A stretch of 64,000 nt of DNA from Streptococcus oralis ATCC 35037 (GTDB lineage Bacteria > Bacillota > Bacilli > Lactobacillales > Streptococcaceae): the NCBI RefSeq assembly GCF_900637025.1, contig NZ_LR134336.1, positions 1,132,001 to 1,196,000 of the forward strand, written 5' to 3'. The notes beneath the pieces were generated by a model that saw only the letters and a list, made by a program, of their open reading frames with translations, was not told where the DNA came from and did not search any database. This document shows, piece by piece, positions 8,898 through 17,419 of the stretch; position 1 is the first letter of the stretch; each line of letters opens with the position of its first letter. Both the position numbers and the translations under genes were made by a program.

Positions 8898-9434
8898 TTG
8901 AAAAAAGCTCATATCTATGCTATCCCTGCTATCGGTGCTGCTCTCATCGCCGTATTGGCACAAATCAGTCTCCCTATCGGTCCTGTACCTTTCACCCTGC
9001 AAAACTTTGCGATCGGTCTGATTGCTACTGTTTTTAGACCCAGAGAAGCTGTTCTATCTGTAGCTCTCTATCTCTTGCTGGGTGCCATTGGTTTACCTGT
9101 TTTTGCAGGGGGAGGAGCTGGATTTCACGTTTTAGTCGGCCCAAGTGCAGGTTATCTTTGGTTCGACCTTGTCTATGCTGGACTTACATCTTATCTCATC
9201 CATCAAAATAGTGGCTACATTCGCATTTTCCTAGCCAACCTCTTGGGTGACTCCCTCGTCTTTGTCGGAGGCATTCTCAGCCTCCACTTCCTAGCTGGTA
9301 TGCCATTTGATCAGGCACTAGCTGTCGGTGTCCTTCCCTTTATCCTCCCTGATCTTGGTAAGATTATTGCCATTAGTTTCATTAGTCGTCCCCTACTCAA
9401 ACGATTGAAAAGCCTTCCATATTTTTCAAGATAA
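8898..9434 (+). CDS. bioY: biotin ECF transporter substrate-binding protein BioY
   Basis: A 178-residue integral membrane S-component that captures biotin and works with a shared ECF energising module (not in this window). It has about six hydrophobic helices, the conserved GPVPFTLQNFAIGL segment near 30-43, and the loop GGGAGFHVLVGPSAGYL near 74-90. The start is TTG at 8898 with an AAAGAGG site nine bases upstream; no ATG fits better. It is monocistronic, with its own promoter and terminator. It is likely repressed by biotin through BirA if the half sites upstream are real. Confidence 0.93.
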   Translation: MKKAHIYAIPAIGAALIAVLAQISLPIGPVPFTLQNFAIGLIATVFRPREAVLSVALYLLLGAIGLPVFAGGGAGFHVLVGPSAGYLWFDLVYAGLTSYLIHQNSGYIRIFLANLLGDSLVFVGGILSLHFLAGMPFDQALAVGVLPFILPDLGKIIAISFISRPLLKRLKSLPYFSR

Positions 9435-9437
9435 AAG

Positions 9438-9467
9438 AATAGTCCAGAACAATTGTTCTGGACTATT
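9438..9467. terminator. bidirectional terminator between bioY and the surface protein gene
   Basis: Arms AATAGTCCAGAAC and GTTCTGGACTATT enclose AATT; T-rich stretches follow on both strands. It follows bioY closely and also lies just beyond the end of the convergent surface-protein gene. Confidence 0.85.
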
Positions 9468-9520
9468 TCCTTTCCAATTACTTCCTAAGAACTAACTGAA
9501 AATTAACTCTCTTTTAGAGA

Positions 9521-12500
9521 TTATTTATTTTTACGGCTTACAAAGTACAATCCACCAGTCACTGCCATCAAAGCAAGTCCTGCAACTACTGCTGCGCTAG
9601 ATGCTTTTTCACCAGTGTTAGGAAGTTGAGATTTTGGACTTGGTTTTCCTGGTTCATTTGGTTTGCCAGGTGTTGGTTTTTCTGGAGTGTGTGTATTTGT
9701 GATATTGAAGCCTTCTACTTTAGATGAATAACCTTCAACCGGCACTTCTTCTACAGAGTACTTGAATTCTGTACCTTTAGTATCTTTATAACGCTCAAGT
9801 CCTGTAAACTCATAAGTCCAACCAGTTGCTTCTGAAGCTACCGCAGTCTTACCAGTGTCTTGACCATCGGCAAGAAGTTTCACTGTGATAGATGCTGGAC
9901 GGATACCGTCTTTGTTCTCTTCATCTTTCCAGATCTTCTTACCTTTTACAGATGTTTTCTCTGGTGTGTATTCATTGGTAACTGTGTACTTACCATCTTT
10001 GTCCGTAGTAACTGTTGAGGTATATTCTTTTACAGCCACTTCTTTGACAGTGTACTTGATTTCTGTACCATTTCCATACTTAGGAAGTGCTTTTGATTCG
10101 AACTTCCAACCAGTTGCTTCTGATACTTCAATTTCTTGAACAACTTTGTCGCCGTTAAGAATTTGAACTTTCACTTTATCTGCACGTTTGCCACTTTGGT
10201 TGTTGTTATCATCCCAAACCTTAGTTCCTGAAAGAACGACTGTTTCTGGATTGTGAGTGTTAGTCACTACTTGACCAGTTACAGAAGCTTCATAACCAGC
10301 TGGTACATCTACTTCATCGATAGAGTAAGTGATTTCTTTACCAGCTTCGTATTGTGGAAGATTTGTGAAGGATGCTACCCAAGTGTTATCATCAGTCTTC
10401 TCCTTAGCTGTCAAGGTCAATTTCTTACCTTCAACGGCTACTGGATCAGCATCTCCTACTTTTTTGTAAAGTTGAACCGTTACGGACTCAGGACGTTTGC
10501 CGTCTTGGTTGTTCGCATCGTTCCATACTTTTGTTACCTTGTAGTCGATTGCTTTAGGAGCATATTTGTTTGTGATGGTAAAGTCTGTAATAGTTGATTC
10601 GTATTCGGCTACGGCTTCTTCTGTTACAGTGTATTTGATTTCTTTACCAGCTTTATATTTTGCTAATTTCGTGAATTCGACAGTCCAAGTTCCATCTGCG
10701 GCTGCTTGAACTTCTTTCGAATCAACTTTCTGACCGTCTGCTAAAAGATTGATTGTAATCTTGGTTGGACGTTTGCCATCTTGGTTGTTAGCGTCATCCC
10801 AGTTCTTAGTTGCTTTTACATCAACTGTTTCTGGAGAATAGCTATTTGTGATAGTGAATCCTGATGCAGAGTCACCAGTAACATCAGAAGTGTAACCAGC
10901 AACAGTTACTTCTACTACCGTGTACTGGATAGGTGTGCCACCTTTATCAGCATCAAGGTTTGTGAAGCTTCCAGCCCAGTTGTTTGCGACGTTAAGCTCA
11001 AGTGTCTTACCAGTATCTTGACCGTCCGCAAGCAATTTAACTGTGACAGAAGTTGGACGTTTACCGTCTTGGTTGTTCGCGTCCTTCCATACTTTCTTCA
11101 CAGGAACTTCAGTTTTCGCTGGAGTGTAAGTGTTTGTAAATACAAGATCGTTCGCTTCTTTTGAAGCTGTTGCTTTCAATTCAGTTGCACTTACTTTCTC
11201 AACAGTTACTTCAACTTCTTTAACTGTCTTATCGTAAGTGATTCCTGTTTCAGTTCCAGCAACTTCAGAGATGGTGTACTTGTGAGTTCCCACTTGGCTC
11301 TCATCATATGAGATTGGTGAGAAGGTCACTGTTCCATCAGCGGCGTTTGTCACTGTTTCAACAACAGTTCCGTCTGCTTTCTTCAGCTCAAAGCTGTATT
11401 TACCAGCTTCAAGATCTTTACCTTCAAGAACTTTCTTAGCTCCAAGAGTTACACTTGTAGCTCCTGCTGGAGTGTAAGTGTTCTCGAATGCTTTTTCATC
11501 ATCGTAAGTAACAGTTGCTTCGAGGGCACCTTTACCATTGTCCGTTACAGTAACTGTAGCAGTGATTGTTTTCGTGTCGTACGTGATGCCTGTAGCAGTA
11601 CCAGCTTTTTCAGTAATCTTGTAAGTGAAAGTTCCAACTTCATCGAATGACAAGGCTGAGAACTTAACGTTTCCATCTTTGTCATTCTTGACTGTCTCTT
11701 TCACATTACCATCTTTGTCTGTCAAAGTAAACTCAAACTCATCAGCTTTCAACTCACGACCAGTAAGTGTTTTCTTAACTGCAAGAGGAGCTGGAGTTTT
11801 TGAAGCTCCGTAGCTGTTGTTAAACTCTTTGTCCGCTGGGTAAGTTACGTTAGCAGTAAGTTTTCCTTCACCATCGTCTGTAACTTCTACTGTGACTTTC
11901 ACTTCGAGACTATCGTATGTTACACCGTCAATAGTTTGTCCAGCGTTAGTTTCAACGATAGTGTATTTGTAAGTCCCAGCTGCAGTGTAGTCGATTGGAG
12001 AGAATTTAACCTTACCGTCGGCAGTGTTCTTCACTTTTTGAACTTCTGAGCCATCTGCGTCGTTCTTCAAGACAAACTCAAACTCATCAGCTTTCAAGGT
12101 ACGACCGGTAAGAGCTTTTGTCACTTCAATAGGAGCTGAAGTTTTCTCAGCAGCGTATGTATTTTCAAAAGTCTTATCATCATTTTCGTAAGCGACAGCT
12201 GCAGACAATTTGCCCTCAGCATCTGCTGTTACAGTAACTGTAACGCCAACAGGGTTGGCATCGTAAGTAACACCTTTTTCAGTTGTGTTCGCTTTTTTCT
12301 CAACGATGTGGTAGTTGTATGTACCAGCTTTGTCAAATGTCAATTCAGCAAAGTTGATATTACCATCCGCATCATTTGTTACTGTTTCAACAACTTTGTT
12401 TGTCTTATCATTGAACAAGTCGAATTCAAACTCTCCAGCTTTCATAGCTCGACCAGTCAATTTTTTAATTGCTTGAATTTGAGCTTTTGTACTGTTGCGT

Positions 12501-13930
12501 TTGTTTGAGATTGTTTTGATAACACCTTCTTGGCCAACAGTTACTTTGATTGGAGTTGAATCCAATTGGTAACCTTTAGGAGCTTCAATCTCAGTAATGG
12601 TGAATTCACCCTTCTTAACGTCCTCATCAGTATAGATTGCAGACTGGGCAATACCACTAGCGTCTGTTGTTACTGTTTCTTCTTGCGCTGTAGTTACACC
12701 TTCTGGAGGAGTAATCTTGAATTTAGCTCCTGCAAGACGGTCAAGTGATTTTTCATCTACTTTATACAACGTGATACGGTAACCAGTTTTCAGCTGGATA
12801 GTACCACCTGATGTAACTGTTGAATTACCGATAACTTTTGTAACAGTTTCAGTACGATCGTCGCTCACTGGAAGAACTTGGTCATCAGCTGTAATTTCAG
12901 CATTGTTTTGAACTTTGGTTCCATCAGCTGGCGCTGTTGTGTTATAGACGATACGGAATGCTGCTGCTTTACCATTTGTAGCACGGATTGCTTTAGCATT
13001 GTTAAAGGTAATAGTAAACTCAGTGTAAGAATCATTCCACTTGATTTCGTAGTCTTTACCTGCTTCAAGAGTTACGTCATCAACTAAAGCATAGACTTTG
13101 TTGTAGTAACCAGCAGTAACCACGATTGATTCAGGGATGATTTGCATTGGTGAGTAGTCCTTGTCAACCCAGTCGCGAACTACAATCTTGTTGTACTCAG
13201 CTTGTTTAGGGTTTACACGAAGATTCCACTTGTGGATGTAATCTCCTGATTTTTCAAGGAGGGCTGATTCCCATTTTTCTTTATTGATAGTACCATTAAC
13301 TTTACTAATGTTTGTTTTACCAATACCTTCAGAATAGTCTCGTTCTCCACCTTTTTTGAACTTCATCTTGAAGTTGACATCATCTTTTGTTTCAGTCTTA
13401 TCAAGTTGAATTGATTCTTCTTCTGTTTCTTTCTTAGAGCTGAAAGCTACATAGAAGGTACCTGAAACACCACGAACTTCTGTACCACCTTTTTTCTTAA
13501 GGTACTCAGCAAGGTTTTTCAAAGTAATGGTAACTTTACCACCTTGGTTGTCACCATTAGAAACAACTGTTGCATCACCTACAGCAGTATCAGTCTCTTT
13601 ATCTTTGAGTTCAAAGGTTTCAGCACGAACAGACAATGGAGCTGGAATAGTGAATGTAAAGGTATCACCATCATTCAACATACCATCGTAAGCGCTCAAA
13701 TCAAAATCAGTAGCAAACTTGTAGTTTTCGTAAGATTGATTTTGAGGTGCAAGATTGTAAACTCCTTTTGCATCTGGAGTTACAAACTTCCCATTATCAG
13801 TCTCCCAAATACCAACTTTGGTGATGACATTTTTAAGTTCTTGCGCTTGAACAGTATTTGTCAAAGCTGCAGAACCAAATAGAACTAAGAGTGGCGTTAA
13901 AATATAGAGCCACAATTTTTTTAATCTCAT
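9521..13930 (-). CDS. LPXTG cell-wall-anchored adhesin with pilin-type and Cna_B repeat domains
   Basis: A 1469-residue surface protein. It has a signal peptide (1 to about 29, ending TNTVQA), an adhesin-like head resembling Cna/SdrG ligand-binding domains (about 30-370), and a SpaA-type prealbumin-like domain (about 378-478, starting near KVDEKSLDRLAGAKF). Then come four Spy0128/FctA-type isopeptide pilin domains (about 480-933, each with a L-x-G-R-x-(L/M)-K-A-x-E/K-F/Y motif) and five Cna_B domains (about 933-1415, each starting K-x-W-x-D-x-x-N-x-x-G). A Pro-rich spacer precedes LPNTG at 1436-1440, a membrane helix and RKNK, so sortase A should anchor it to peptidoglycan. Isopeptide cross-links probably stiffen the stalk. 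A good AAGGAAAG site precedes the ATG. It and tetR lie between bioY and ydbC, where pneumococcus has neither as I recall, so acquisition is likely. The ligand is unknown. Confidence 0.93.
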   Translation of the reverse strand: MRLKKLWLYILTPLLVLFGSAALTNTVQAQELKNVITKVGIWETDNGKFVTPDAKGVYNLAPQNQSYENYKFATDFDLSAYDGMLNDGDTFTFTIPAPLSVRAETFELKDKETDTAVGDATVVSNGDNQGGKVTITLKNLAEYLKKKGGTEVRGVSGTFYVAFSSKKETEEESIQLDKTETKDDVNFKMKFKKGGERDYSEGIGKTNISKVNGTINKEKWESALLEKSGDYIHKWNLRVNPKQAEYNKIVVRDWVDKDYSPMQIIPESIVVTAGYYNKVYALVDDVTLEAGKDYEIKWNDSYTEFTITFNNAKAIRATNGKAAAFRIVYNTTAPADGTKVQNNAEITADDQVLPVSDDRTETVTKVIGNSTVTSGGTIQLKTGYRITLYKVDEKSLDRLAGAKFKITPPEGVTTAQEETVTTDASGIAQSAIYTDEDVKKGEFTITEIEAPKGYQLDSTPIKVTVGQEGVIKTISNKRNSTKAQIQAIKKLTGRAMKAGEFEFDLFNDKTNKVVETVTNDADGNINFAELTFDKAGTYNYHIVEKKANTTEKGVTYDANPVGVTVTVTADAEGKLSAAVAYENDDKTFENTYAAEKTSAPIEVTKALTGRTLKADEFEFVLKNDADGSEVQKVKNTADGKVKFSPIDYTAAGTYKYTIVETNAGQTIDGVTYDSLEVKVTVEVTDDGEGKLTANVTYPADKEFNNSYGASKTPAPLAVKKTLTGRELKADEFEFTLTDKDGNVKETVKNDKDGNVKFSALSFDEVGTFTYKITEKAGTATGITYDTKTITATVTVTDNGKGALEATVTYDDEKAFENTYTPAGATSVTLGAKKVLEGKDLEAGKYSFELKKADGTVVETVTNAADGTVTFSPISYDESQVGTHKYTISEVAGTETGITYDKTVKEVEVTVEKVSATELKATASKEANDLVFTNTYTPAKTEVPVKKVWKDANNQDGKRPTSVTVKLLADGQDTGKTLELNVANNWAGSFTNLDADKGGTPIQYTVVEVTVAGYTSDVTGDSASGFTITNSYSPETVDVKATKNWDDANNQDGKRPTKITINLLADGQKVDSKEVQAAADGTWTVEFTKLAKYKAGKEIKYTVTEEAVAEYESTITDFTITNKYAPKAIDYKVTKVWNDANNQDGKRPESVTVQLYKKVGDADPVAVEGKKLTLTAKEKTDDNTWVASFTNLPQYEAGKEITYSIDEVDVPAGYEASVTGQVVTNTHNPETVVLSGTKVWDDNNNQSGKRADKVKVQILNGDKVVQEIEVSEATGWKFESKALPKYGNGTEIKYTVKEVAVKEYTSTVTTDKDGKYTVTNEYTPEKTSVKGKKIWKDEENKDGIRPASITVKLLADGQDTGKTAVASEATGWTYEFTGLERYKDTKGTEFKYSVEEVPVEGYSSKVEGFNITNTHTPEKPTPGKPNEPGKPSPKSQLPNTGEKASSAAVVAGLALMAVTGGLYFVSRKNK

Positions 13931-14378
13931 GACTTTCCTTTCTATATGACTGAAATTAATTGAAATTGATTGAACAACGTGTCATCTCTCTCCAATAGGC
14001 AACACCCCTTTCAATCGCATAATTTGCTACATGATAAAATACCTGTAACATGTGCTTGGGGAAATGGCCACGTGGTTTGTATTATTCAAAAACAATTACT
14101 AAATTCAATCTTTAGCAGGCGCATCACTACTCTTAGGTCAGAGAGGAAATATAGCAAAATATATCCTAACCTATTATACTATATATCATTAAGTATTTTT
14201 ATGAAAATCCTTTAATTTATCAAGTTATTTGTTTACACGGTGTCAATTTTTTAGATATATTATTTTTACCCCTCAAATAATACGGCATTATCATAAGAAT
14301 TGTCTAAAAATACTGATGTGATAGGAATTTTCAGAAAACGCATTTTCACTGATTGAGCTATATTTTATAAATTATTTG

Positions 14379-14387
14379 TGATACAAT
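14379..14387 (+). promoter_or_regulatory. tetR extended -10 promoter element
   Basis: TG-A-TACAAT at 14379-14387 forms an extended -10. The implied transcript start near 14394 gives a leader of about 110 bases that carries the inverted repeat at 14416-14450. Confidence 0.5.
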
Positions 14388-14415
14388 AGAGTTACCTAAA
14401 AGATTCAGAAAATTT

Positions 14416-14450
14416 AATGTTCATTGATTGTTTATATTAACTTGAACATT
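14416..14450. promoter_or_regulatory. inverted repeat, candidate TetR operator
   Basis: AATGTTCA (14416-14423) and TGAACATT (14443-14450) are perfect inverted copies 19 bases apart, flanked by weaker matching CAGAA/TTCTG. The site lies between the tetR promoter and start codon, so bound regulator could block its own transcription. The centre spacing is long for a single TetR dimer, so two dimers or a hairpin are alternatives. Confidence 0.45.
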
Positions 14451-14507
14451 CTGATTTTTCTTCATTCAAAAACAACTGTAAATAATTATAAATAGAAAGG
14501 TGAAATC

Positions 14508-15065
14508 ATGCCAAAGAATACTCGTGACTTAATTATTAATTCACTCATCACACTTGCTAAGAAGAACCCTCTGCGCTCTTCTTTTACCATGACTGAAATC
14601 GCAGCTGAAGCTGGTATTTCACGACAAGCGATTTATCAAAAGCATTTTAACAACTTTGAAGATATTATCGAATACATTCACGAAGAGACCAATCAGCACA
14701 TTTTTAACGTCTTTAATAAGTACTGCCCTAGCAATGATGGAGATCCTATCAGCTTTTTAGCAGACCATATACTTCCTCTCATATACGAAAAAAGGGAAAT
14801 TGTTAACACCTTGTATACCACACAAGTCGACCCATGTTGGAAGGAATTTCTGCGTGGAACATACTCAGAGTGGGTACTAAAGAATGTCAATTACCAACTG
14901 AAATATAATTTTAATAAAGAGGACATCGCTTATATCATTACGACCATGGCAATCTCTTTCATTGAAGTCTGGATTCGTAAGGATGATCCAACACCACCTG
15001 AAGAGTATAGAGAGACTTTTATTCAATTGTCTAAAACTTCTCTGTGTGACTATATTGTGTCCTAA
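14508..15065 (+). CDS. TetR-family transcriptional regulator
   Basis: A 185-residue regulator. The N-terminal helix-turn-helix (about 8-55) reads as TetR type: SFTMTEIAAEAGISRQAIYQKHF, with the recognition helix around residues 37-46. The rest is an all-helical ligand-sensing domain resembling TetR_C variants of Gram-positives. An AGAAAGGTG site precedes the ATG. It is divergent from the LPXTG adhesin gene and shares its large intergenic region, so it may control the adhesin and itself; no efflux pump or enzyme adjoins it as a more obvious target. The effector is unknown. It is likely part of the same acquired segment as the adhesin. Confidence 0.88.
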   Translation: MPKNTRDLIINSLITLAKKNPLRSSFTMTEIAAEAGISRQAIYQKHFNNFEDIIEYIHEETNQHIFNVFNKYCPSNDGDPISFLADHILPLIYEKREIVNTLYTTQVDPCWKEFLRGTYSEWVLKNVNYQLKYNFNKEDIAYIITTMAISFIEVWIRKDDPTPPEEYRETFIQLSKTSLCDYIVS

Positions 15066-15100
15066 AAAAAGAATCTTGAGTTGCACTCAAGATTCTTTTT
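15066..15100. terminator. bidirectional terminator between tetR and ydbC-like gene
   Basis: AAAAAGAATCTTGAGT pairs with ACTCAAGATTCTTTTT around TGC. T runs are present on both strands, and the hairpin overlaps the stop codon of the convergent ydbC-like gene. Confidence 0.9.
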
Positions 15101-15317
15101 ATTGTTGCCCTTTAAAGGCATCGACCATTACCTGAAATTCTTCATTGGAAAGCGTGATTCCTTTGCCCATTTTGGTATGGTCTGGGCTCCAAGCGCGAAT
15201 GTCAAACTTTGCAGGGGCACCATTAAAGCTAACGCGATTTAGTTCTTTTGTCCATCCTTTGTCATTTTCAGACAAGGTGAGCAAGTGTTCTTCGATTTCA
15301 AATGTAAATTCTGCCAT
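15099..15317 (-). CDS. YdbC-like PC4-type single-stranded nucleic-acid-binding protein
   Basis: A 72-residue protein (MAEFTFEIEEHLLTLS start) of the YdbC/PC4 fold. Members are beta-sheet/helix dimers that bind single-stranded DNA or RNA; the pneumococcal equivalent at this chromosomal position (SP_0782 from memory) has a solved structure. The pattern GWTKELNRVSFNGAPAKFDIR followed by W-x-P-D-H-T-K-M-G-K-G is typical. The cellular role is not established. It has an AAGGAG site and is monocistronic. Confidence 0.8.
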   Translation of the reverse strand: MAEFTFEIEEHLLTLSENDKGWTKELNRVSFNGAPAKFDIRAWSPDHTKMGKGITLSNEEFQVMVDAFKGQQ

Positions 15318-15365
15318 TTTAACTCCTTTATGTGATATGCTTTCTATAGTCTATTCGTAAAAATC

Positions 15366-15394
15366 TTGTGGTTTTTAGGAAAATTTTATATAAT
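15366..15394 (+). promoter_or_regulatory. promoter of the 106-residue hypothetical gene
   Basis: TTGTGG (15366-15371), a 17-base spacer and TATAAT (15389-15394), 27 bases before the start codon. Confidence 0.65.
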
Positions 15395-15420
15395 GTGGAT
15401 ATATAAGAAGGGAGGATTCT

Positions 15421-15741
15421 ATGAGACAGACATTCAAACTAGTTCTAGATAAACTACATGGTTTTCTCAATGGGAATGATGATCATCCTCAAATCGAGGA
15501 TAACTCCCTCACTGCTATGATTGAACAAGCCATCCAAAGAAAGACGGCTGTTCATGTCATACTTGCTGAGACAAGTTTTACGGGTGATATTGTTAAACAC
15601 GATGCTAATCGCCAACAAATTATCGTCAAAAATTTTTCAAAAAACGTGACCCGAATCATTCGTATCAGTGATATTAAACGACTTCGTTTTGTTCCCTCAA
15701 CCGTACAAAAAGCTCAGAAAAATCTATTTAAGAAAGAGTGA
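15421..15741 (+). CDS. conserved hypothetical protein (small, basic C-terminus)
   Basis: A 106-residue soluble protein with a GGGAGG ribosome site. The middle (about 38-90) alternates beta-like segments (TAVHVILAETSFTGDIV, RQQIIVKN, VTRIIRISDIKRLRFV) and recalls small Sm-like/YolD-like barrels, while the C-terminus is Lys-rich. It has no signal peptide or membrane segment. It has its own promoter and a terminator shared with the convergent ATP-cone gene. I do not recognise a characterised homologue; a nucleic-acid-binding role is only a guess from the fold impression and charge. Confidence 0.7.
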   Translation: MRQTFKLVLDKLHGFLNGNDDHPQIEDNSLTAMIEQAIQRKTAVHVILAETSFTGDIVKHDANRQQIIVKNFSKNVTRIIRISDIKRLRFVPSTVQKAQKNLFKKE

Positions 15742-15767
15742 GATGTTCTTTGCATCCCACTCTTTTT
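15733..15767. terminator. bidirectional terminator
   Basis: AAAGAGTGAGATG and CATCCCACTCTTT pair (one non-Watson-Crick position) around a seven-base loop between convergent genes, with T-rich tails on both strands. Confidence 0.8.
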
Positions 15768-15768
15768 C

Positions 15769-16107
15769 TTAACGAATTTGTTCAAAATGAAGATGAACAG
15801 CGATATGGTCGCCATAACCACTTCTCTCCAAATCGCGTTGCAAGCGATAAGAGATATAATGTTCTGCGATTGTAATGTAGCCAGCTCCAAGCAAGCGGTG
15901 CTCAACCATTGACTGGATCATGCTGATAGTGGCACGTTCTACTTTTGCTTCTTCCAAGTCCAAAACGACTTTTTTAGTAACTTGAGCTAAGTTTTGACGT
16001 AGGTCATCAGTCAAAACATAAACTGTTTGGGCTGCTTTTAGAACAGCTTGGTAAATTTTATCTGGATCAAATTCAGCAATTTCTCCATTACGTTTGATTA
16101 CTTGCAT
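15769..16107 (-). CDS. stand-alone ATP-cone domain protein
   Basis: A 112-residue protein consisting almost entirely of an ATP-cone (MQVIKRNGEIAEFDPDKIYQAV... to about residue 95), the nucleotide-sensing module otherwise found at the N-terminus of ribonucleotide reductases and in NrdR. There is no zinc ribbon and no reductase domain. It is 11 bases behind trmD and probably the last gene of the rimM-trmD transcript. A stand-alone cone may sense ATP/dATP for a partner; which partner is unknown. The domain is clear, the function is not. Confidence 0.8.
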   Translation of the reverse strand: MQVIKRNGEIAEFDPDKIYQAVLKAAQTVYVLTDDLRQNLAQVTKKVVLDLEEAKVERATISMIQSMVEHRLLGAGYITIAEHYISYRLQRDLERSGYGDHIAVHLHFEQIR

Positions 16108-16118
16108 AAGGTTCTCCT

Positions 16119-16838
16119 TTATTCTTTGTTTTCTTTGATTTCAGCCAGCATCTTTTCTTCTTCGGCTGTCAGTTTATAGTTTTCTAGCAGGTCAGGTCTG
16201 CGTTCGTAGGTTTTCTTTAGACTCTCATACAGCCGCCACTGGCGAATCTTTTCATGGTGCCCACTCATGAGCACATCTGGCACGACCATGCCTCTATAGT
16301 CATAAGGGCGAGTGTACTGAGGATATTCAAGAAGTCCCGAAGAGAAGCTATCATCTTGGTGGCTAGACTCCTTGCCAATCACTTCTGGTATCAAGCGCAC
16401 GGTCGCATCAATCATGGTCATGGCCGCCAATTCTCCTCCAGTCAAAACATAGTCTCCTAGGGAAATTTCATCGGTTACCAAGGTCTTGATACGCTCGTCA
16501 TACCCTTCATAGTGACCACAGATAAAGATTAGTTCCTCTTCCTGAGCCAAATCCTCAGCGTAAGCTTGATCGAACTGTTTTCCAGCAGGATCAAGAAGAA
16601 TGACACGGGGATTTTTCTTTTCAATAGCATCAAAGGCATCGAAAATGGGTTGGGCCCGGAGTAACATCCCCTGACCGCCTCCGTAGGGCTCATCGTCAAC
16701 ATGACGGGCTTTTTCAGCGTATTCTCTGAAATTATGGTACTGGATATCCAAGAGCCCTTTTTCTCGAGCCTTTCCAACAATCGAGTGCTCCAGCGGAGAA
16801 AACATCTCAGGAAAGAGGGTTAAAATATCAATCTTCAT
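16119..16838 (-). CDS. trmD: tRNA (guanine-37-N1) methyltransferase
   Basis: SPOUT-class enzyme that methylates G37 of tRNAs reading CNN codons to prevent frameshifting. The 239-residue protein shows the N-terminal strand [20 protein letters not shown] near 58-66, [12 protein letters not shown] near 108-119 and the trefoil-knot cofactor loop [16 protein letters not shown] near 130-145. Two ATGs are adjacent (16841 and 16838); the second fits the family N-terminus. It overlaps the end of rimM, as in many Firmicutes, where rpsP, rimM and trmD are functionally linked. Confidence 0.95.
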   Translation of the reverse strand: MKIDILTLFPEMFSPLEHSIVGKAREKGLLDIQYHNFREYAEKARHVDDEPYGGGQGMLLRAQPIFDAFDAIEKKNPRVILLDPAGKQFDQAYAEDLAQEEELIFICGHYEGYDERIKTLVTDEISLGDYVLTGGELAAMTMIDATVRLIPEVIGKESSHQDDSFSSGLLEYPQYTRPYDYRGMVVPDVLMSGHHEKIRQWRLYESLKKTYERRPDLLENYKLTAEEEKMLAEIKENKE

Positions 16839-17346
16839 CATCTAACCCTTCTAAGATTTCCACTTCGACCCGCTTGTTTGGAATATCAACATTGAGAACT
16901 ACTGGCGGAATGTAAGGTAAAAGCAAATCACGCTTACCTTTTCGTTTGACCACCCAGACATCGTTGGCACCTGGTTGTAGGATTTCCTTGATAGTTCCTA
17001 TCAAGTTATCTCCCTCGTAAACATCCAAACCGATAATCTCGTGATAGTAGAATTCACCATCATCTAAGTCATTTAGGTCTTCCTCAGAGACCTTGAGACT
17101 GTATCCCTTGTACTTTTCAATCGCATTGATATGGTACATATCTTTGAACTTGATAATGTCAAAGTTCTTCTGCTTACGATGACTTGCAATGGTCACTGTT
17201 TGGACAAACTGATCTTTTTCATCAAATAAAGCCAGCTCTGCCCCTTTTTTAAACCGTTCCTCAGCAAAATCAGTCACAGACAAGACTCGCATCTCACCTT
17301 GTAGACCCTGCGTATTAACGATTTTCCCAACATTAAAGTAGTTCAT
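16828..17346 (-). CDS. rimM: 16S rRNA maturation factor RimM
   Basis: Assists late maturation of the 30S head, near ribosomal protein S19. The 172-residue protein has the N-terminal RimM barrel ([20 protein letters not shown], 4-23) and the C-terminal PRC barrel (about 95-170, [13 protein letters not shown] then [12 protein letters not shown]). It is upstream of trmD, overlapping by about 11-14 bases. In pneumococcus-like genomes it sits near khpA and rpsP; here an extra AT-rich ORF and a MazG-like gene lie between. Confidence 0.94.
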   Translation of the reverse strand: MNYFNVGKIVNTQGLQGEMRVLSVTDFAEERFKKGAELALFDEKDQFVQTVTIASHRKQKNFDIIKFKDMYHINAIEKYKGYSLKVSEEDLNDLDDGEFYYHEIIGLDVYEGDNLIGTIKEILQPGANDVWVVKRKGKRDLLLPYIPPVVLNVDIPNKRVEVEILEGLDDED

Positions 17347-17375
17347 CTTGTCTCCTGTATCTATTTCTATCCTTT

Positions 17376-17404
17376 ATTTTATCACGTTCCAGGGATTTTC
17401 ACAA
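17376..17404 (-). promoter_or_regulatory. rimM-trmD promoter
   Basis: On the minus strand TTGTGA (complement of 17399-17404), a 17-base spacer and TAAAAT (complement of 17376-17381), with TG ahead of the -10. It lies about 30 bases before rimM. Confidence 0.6.
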
Positions 17405-17419
17405 GTTGGAGAAAATCAG

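Larger units (their letters stand above)
13931..14507. other. 577-base divergent intergenic region between adhesin gene and tetR
   Basis: Very AT-rich. It holds a likely adhesin -10 (complement of 14173-14182, TATAAT within a TATA-rich stretch) that would give the adhesin a leader of roughly 240 bases. It also holds an extended -10 for tetR at 14379-14387 and an inverted repeat at 14416-14450. The adhesin leader contains C/G-richer islands (for instance around 14050-14080) but no riboswitch class I recognise. The short open frame inside it looks non-coding. Confidence 0.5.

Noticed and set aside
13970..14215. 81-codon frame in the adhesin-tetR intergenic region
   Set aside because: No ribosome site, no recognisable domain, and it overlaps promoter-like sequence.
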